Shown here piece by piece: positions 60,589-64,000 of a DNA stretch of 64,000 nt (position 1 is the stretch's first letter; every line of letters begins with the position of its first letter). The DNA is taken from the NCBI RefSeq assembly GCF_044502415.1, contig NZ_CP172402.1. One strand, given 5' to 3'. This DNA is from Haloimpatiens lingqiaonensis (GTDB lineage Bacteria; Bacillota; Clostridia; Clostridiales; Clostridiaceae). A program made the translations under genes and the position numbers. The notes below the pieces were generated by a model, which saw nothing but the letters and a program-made list of their open reading frames with translations, was not told the DNA's origin and did no database searches.

Positions 60589-61305
60589 ATGAAAACATAT
60601 TTTAAAATAACAGTGTTTATATTTTATATGATAGGGGCAATTTTTAAAACAATAAAACTGAATTTTTTAAAGAAATTTTCATCTGAGGACAAGTATCAGG
60701 AGTATTTAAATAAATCTGTTTATAACTGGGCAAAATTTTCAGTGAATTTGGTAGGGGTAAAGCTTCAGGTAAAGGGAAAAGAAAATATACCAGAAGGAAC
60801 CTGTCTATTTGTATCCAACCATCAAGGAAATTTAGATATACCTTGTATAATTGCAGGAATTAATAGACCTATGGGATTTATAGCAAAAAAGGAGCTAATA
60901 AAGGTACCAGTTATATCTACATGGATGAAGGCAATACATTGTGTATTTATGGACAGACAGAATGTGAGGGAGTCTTTAAAATCTATTCAAGAAGGAGCAG
61001 GACTATTAAAAAGTGGACATAACATGGTTATTTTTCCAGAAGGAACTAGGAGTAAGAGCAGCCTTGTGGGAGAGTTTAAAAAGGGAAGTATGAAATTGGC
61101 TACTAAAGCAGAAGTTATGGTGGTGCCTGTTACAATAGATGGTACATATAAAGCTTGGGAAGGTAATGGAGGAAAGGGACTTATTCCAGCTGATGTAACT
61201 ATTACTATACATAAAGGTATAGATATTAAAGAATTGGACAAGGAAAAAAAGACAACCTTAGCTGAAGAGGTTAGGGAGATTATAATAAGTGGAATAGAAG
61301 AATAA
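60589..61305 (+). CDS. plsC: 1-acyl-sn-glycerol-3-phosphate acyltransferase
   Basis: Makes phosphatidic acid from lysophosphatidic acid. 238 residues. One N-terminal membrane helix, catalytic NHQGNLD (NHx4D), then VFMDRQNVRESL and FPEGTRSKSS (acceptor binding). AAAAGGAAGG precedes ATG 60589. Confidence 0.93.
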   Translation: MKTYFKITVFIFYMIGAIFKTIKLNFLKKFSSEDKYQEYLNKSVYNWAKFSVNLVGVKLQVKGKENIPEGTCLFVSNHQGNLDIPCIIAGINRPMGFIAKKELIKVPVISTWMKAIHCVFMDRQNVRESLKSIQEGAGLLKSGHNMVIFPEGTRSKSSLVGEFKKGSMKLATKAEVMVVPVTIDGTYKAWEGNGGKGLIPADVTITIHKGIDIKELDKEKKTTLAEEVREIIISGIEE

Positions 61306-61368
61306 TATGATTTAAAGTTGTATATTTAAGAATATAAATAAACAATTGTGTAAATATAGCAGAATATA

Positions 61369-61397
61369 TTGAAAAATCATGAAATATGATATATAAT
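61369..61397 (+). promoter_or_regulatory. Promoter of the FMN riboswitch transcript
   Basis: TTGAAA (61369-61374), 17-bp spacer, TATAAT (61392-61397). Confidence 0.8.
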
Positions 61398-61426
61398 ATA
61401 GATGAAAAATTAATTATATTTAAATA

Positions 61427-61584
61427 TATCTTCGGGGCAGGGTGAAAATCCCTACCGGCGGTTATAGCCCGCGAGCCGTAAGGCAGATTCGGTGTGATTC
61501 CGAAGCCGACAGTTAGAGTCTGGATGGGAGAGGAGAAATTTTTGTTTTGTGTTTTTTGAGCCCTGAAACATTTCAGGGCTTTTA
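61427..61584 (+). promoter_or_regulatory. FMN (RFN) riboswitch with terminator
   Basis: Aptamer about 61427-61538 with the conserved TCGGGGCAGGGTGAAAATCC, CCGGCGGTTATAGCCCGCGA, GATTCGGTGTGATTCCG and GGATGGGAGAGGA segments. Terminator AGCCCTGAAA / TTTCAGGGCT plus T at 61559-61583. The natural target is ribU, now about 1.9 kb away because of the IS insertion. Confidence 0.96.
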
Positions 61585-61602
61585 ATTTTCCCAAAACATA
61601 CC

Positions 61603-61610
61603 CCGATAAA
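61603..61610. repeat. Target-site duplication, left
   Basis: CCGATAAA immediately left of the IS end; repeated at 63419-63426. Confidence 0.85.
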
Positions 61611-63418
61611 GATAGTGTAAAGTGAAATATGAAAAAGTTAAGCTTAAAAATGTTTTGCCCGAAGGGCGCAGAATAATAAAATACTTTGTAATTTGAAGAT
61701 GAAGTAACGAATTTTGAGCATGACAAAAAATCCTTTTGAGTGAAGGAAAATTTTTGATATTAGTAATCTCTACATGGAGTTATTCACGTAGTGGCTAATA
61801 AATATCCCATATTTACTTTACAACTAAATTAAGCAGAATTTTCAGCTTGCATCTTTAATATTGTTTGTTGACCAAGGTAAATAAGTAATTGCCACTTAGC
61901 AGGCATATTGCCCGCATTAGTTAAAATGTCTATCTCGTTTAGTGGCTTCCAGTAGTTATAAGGATGAGGACGTAGAAAGTTATAATAGGCAACCCAAAGG
62001 GAAACGCCATAAAGTGCACCATTTTCACTTCCATAACCGCAGGTAACGCGATAAGAAGACTTGAAAGTGCGGTTAAGCCGTTCTACTACTTGCTTTACCC
62101 AACGAAATTCGGTGGATACAGCATCATCATTGGTGAGTCCGATAACTTGAGTAACATCAAAGTCCCAGCCATTAACGAGTTTACACTGCTGACTTGCAAG
62201 AGGGTAGGCACTATAGCCATCTGCAATGAATTTTAAGGCTTTATTAGGGAAGTTTTTAAACTTCTCAAAAGCCATACGCATAGCGAGGATACATGGACCT
62301 ACAGCACGAGTATCGGATACTTGGTAGCCAAGAATAGACTTTTTACAAGCATCCATGATAATCCAAACATAATGCTTTATGCCTTTTACCTTAATGTATG
62401 TTTCATCAGCAGAAAGGATGTTAGAAGGATTATAGTCAAAAGTATCTACAAATGGCTTTATAACTGCGGCAGCAGTCATAGCATAATTAGCAATCATTGT
62501 ATGTGAAATCTTTATACCATGTACTTCCTCCAAGGCATGTGCTGTCTGCCTAGTAGATAGCTTAAGATTAACGTGATAAGTAAGGCAAAGCCCCATAATG
62601 TGGGCATTGAACTTCTTATACTTAAAGTTAATTGCTCTAGAAGGAAGTTCATGTAAGTCCATTTTGAAGAAATCTATGGTGAACTCACGATAGATGTAGT
62701 GGAGCTTGTACTTGTGTTTATCAGCGTCACTTAAGTCTTTAGGCAGTTTGTCTAAGTTCTTGCGGTAGTAGGAACACTTAGGATTAACACATTTATGTAT
62801 TCTAAAATGCTTACGATCTTTCTTTGGAGAAAGAGTTTGTCCGCAATAAGGACAACTAAATACTATAGGTTTAGTAGTGTGGTTACTTTCATTAAAATTT
62901 TGACCACAAACCTTGCACTGGTATTGACCTCTAGAGCCATTATTATCGTAGATATACTGGTGAGGGGCACCGCATTTAGGACATAGGATATTTTCAGGGA
63001 CGGACTTCCCATTACGTCTCTGAACAGGTTTGGTTAGTTTATTATATTTATGTTTATAGTAAGCTAAAAGAAGTTGATAGTCTACCTTTTCAAAACGAAC
63101 AATTTTAGGTAGTTTATCCACTTTGAATTTTTGATATTCGGGACTATGTGAATCCTCAAAAGCCCACTGCTTAAGAGGAATGTATTTACAAATAAACATA
63201 AGTAATTGATAAATTATTTTTAAAAGATATTGATTATAGGAAATTAAATAAGTTATAATTGAATCCATAGCAATGACATCCTTTCATGTTATTTTTGGTT
63301 TTAGCGATTCAATTATAGCATAAAAAAGGGGGTCATTGTTTTTTTATTAAAAAAACTCTGTAACCATTGATATATAAAGGTAAAAATTAATAAGTAGTGT
63401 AAAAAACTTTACACTACC
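61611..63418 (-). mobile_element. IS6-like insertion sequence, 1808 bp
   Basis: Terminal inverted repeats GATAGTGTAAAGT (left) and GGTAGTGTAAAGT (right, read inward), 12 of 13 matching. Flanked by an 8-bp direct repeat CCGATAAA, the size usual for IS6. One transposase on the minus strand. Left of it are about 200 non-coding bases. The right end has a 10-bp hairpin GTAGTGTAAA / TTTACACTAC at 63394-63417. Confidence 0.88.
61829..63268 (-). CDS. DDE transposase with N-terminal zinc ribbons
   Basis: 479 residues. The N-terminal half contains CxxC pairs (CPKCGAPHQ, CKVCGQNF, CPYCGQT), then a helix-turn-helix-like region (LSTRQTAHALEEVHG). The C-terminal DDE catalytic core is of IS6/IS240 type: SADETYIKVKG (D), FIADGYSAYP (D), VKQVVERLNRTF (E). 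Intact frame, so possibly active. GGATG precedes ATG 63268. Longer than classical IS6 transposases (about 230), because of the zinc-ribbon part. Confidence 0.9.
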   Translation of the reverse strand: MDSIITYLISYNQYLLKIIYQLLMFICKYIPLKQWAFEDSHSPEYQKFKVDKLPKIVRFEKVDYQLLLAYYKHKYNKLTKPVQRRNGKSVPENILCPKCGAPHQYIYDNNGSRGQYQCKVCGQNFNESNHTTKPIVFSCPYCGQTLSPKKDRKHFRIHKCVNPKCSYYRKNLDKLPKDLSDADKHKYKLHYIYREFTIDFFKMDLHELPSRAINFKYKKFNAHIMGLCLTYHVNLKLSTRQTAHALEEVHGIKISHTMIANYAMTAAAVIKPFVDTFDYNPSNILSADETYIKVKGIKHYVWIIMDACKKSILGYQVSDTRAVGPCILAMRMAFEKFKNFPNKALKFIADGYSAYPLASQQCKLVNGWDFDVTQVIGLTNDDAVSTEFRWVKQVVERLNRTFKSSYRVTCGYGSENGALYGVSLWVAYYNFLRPHPYNYWKPLNEIDILTNAGNMPAKWQLLIYLGQQTILKMQAENSA

Positions 63419-63426
63419 CCGATAAA
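63419..63426. repeat. Target-site duplication, right
   Basis: CCGATAAA; the ribU leader resumes with CCTAGGAGGGG. Confidence 0.85.
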
Positions 63427-63441
63427 CCTAGGAGGGGTTTT

Positions 63442-64000
63442 ATGAAAAATTCAAAATTAAACAAAAACATCAAAATATCATTACTAGCAGTTATAGCATT
63501 TTTACTTATGTTTATTGAAGTAGCTATACCTATATTTCCAGAGTTTCTGAAAATAGATATAAGTGACCTGCCAGCGTTAATTGGAACTTTTGCTTTTGGG
63601 CCTGTGGCTGGTATTATAATTGAATTTATGAAAAATTTACTTCATGGATTATTTGCAGGTAAAACAGCTTTTATAGGCGAACTTGCTAACTTCTTAGTAG
63701 GGGCAATGCTAGTAATAACCGCTGGAACTATTTATAATAAGAAAAAAGATAAAACAGGAGCAGTTATAGCATTACTTGCAGGTACAGTAGTTATGAGTTT
63801 AGGAGCAGCTATAGTAAATCTTTTTGTACTGTTGCCACTGTATGAAAAAGTACTAGGTTTCCCTATAAGTGCAGTAGTAGGTATGAGTTCTAAGGTAAAT
63901 CCAAAGGTTGTAAGTTTAGGAACGCTTATAATTTGGGCAATAATTCCTTTCAACTTAATAAAGGGAGCAGTAGTATGCATTATGACTAGATTAGTGTATA
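63442..64000 (+). CDS. ribU: Riboflavin ECF transporter S component RibU (cut by window end)
   Basis: Substrate-binding membrane subunit for riboflavin, used with the shared EcfAA'T module. 186 residues are visible, the frame is open at the right edge. Hydrophobic helices; N-terminal ISLLAVIAFLLMFIEVAIP, then LKIDISDLPALIGTFAFGP and IEFMKNLLHGLFAG are RibU family motifs. TAGGAGGGG lies 9 bases upstream of ATG 63442. The FMN riboswitch before the IS element confirms the flavin link. Confidence 0.93.
   Translation, partial: MKNSKLNKNIKISLLAVIAFLLMFIEVAIPIFPEFLKIDISDLPALIGTFAFGPVAGIIIEFMKNLLHGLFAGKTAFIGELANFLVGAMLVITAGTIYNKKKDKTGAVIALLAGTVVMSLGAAIVNLFVLLPLYEKVLGFPISAVVGMSSKVNPKVVSLGTLIIWAIIPFNLIKGAVVCIMTRLVY

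Noticed and set aside
61611..61828. Passenger gene in the left part of the IS element
   Set aside because: No frame with a start and ribosome-binding site; an antisense frame of 148 codons spans riboswitch and IS end and cannot be real.

Overview
The window is a low-GC, AT-rich chromosomal segment of a spore-forming Firmicute. Gene content and order point to Clostridium sensu stricto (cluster I): rho-rpmE-tdk-prmC-prfA, then upp-tagO-mnaA-thlA-atp operon, then ywmB-murA-spoIID-spoIIQ-spoIIID-mbl. Clostridial-type 16S rRNA, strong GGAGG ribosome-binding sites and frequent TTG/GTG starts agree. I cannot name the species from the sequence alone.

Layout. 1-13.8 kb: translation and nucleotide housekeeping genes (rho 3' part, rpmE, tdk, yqhQ, prmC, prfA, a ZIP metal transporter, ywlC, ywlE, rpiB, upp, a dCMP deaminase), two wall-precursor genes (tagO, mnaA) and thiolase thlA. 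14.4-21.0 kb: the full F-type ATP synthase operon atpIBEFHAGDC. 21.3-28.7 kb: the ywmB-murA-spoIID-spoIIQ-spoIIID-mbl block and yyaC. 29.0-31.1 kb: a five-tRNA cluster and metK under a SAM-I riboswitch. 31.3-40.3 kb: recD2, a degenerate comFA-like gene, comFC, the raiA RNA, hpf, secA and prfB (programmed frameshift). 40.5-49.6 kb: an M28 peptidase, tex, a YitT protein, ATP-dependent pckA, a transglutaminase-like protein and uppP. 50.8-56.5 kb: an rRNA operon (16S-tRNA Ala-tRNA Ile-23S-5S-tRNA Asn). 56.6-64 kb: a chemoreceptor/solute-binding fusion, a ComEC-like lipoprotein, plsC, an FMN riboswitch, an IS6-like element and ribU, cut by the right edge.

Most unusual points. (1) An 822-residue protein joins a chemoreceptor signalling domain to an OppA/DppA-type solute-binding domain and shows no signal peptide or membrane segment. 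(2) A conserved two-hairpin element of about 134 bp occurs four times between genes; one copy has its hairpin arms exchanged. (3) A 233-bp near-palindrome lies just upstream of the rRNA promoter. (4) A two-part intergenic cassette occurs twice, in opposite orientation. (5) A fresh IS copy with an 8-bp target duplication separates an FMN riboswitch from ribU. (6) The comFA-like gene has lost its helicase motifs.

Five conserved genes (yqhQ, the dCMP deaminase, atpH, recD2, secA) are each broken by one single-base indel. Because secA is essential, assembly error is the simplest explanation, but it cannot be proved from this sequence.
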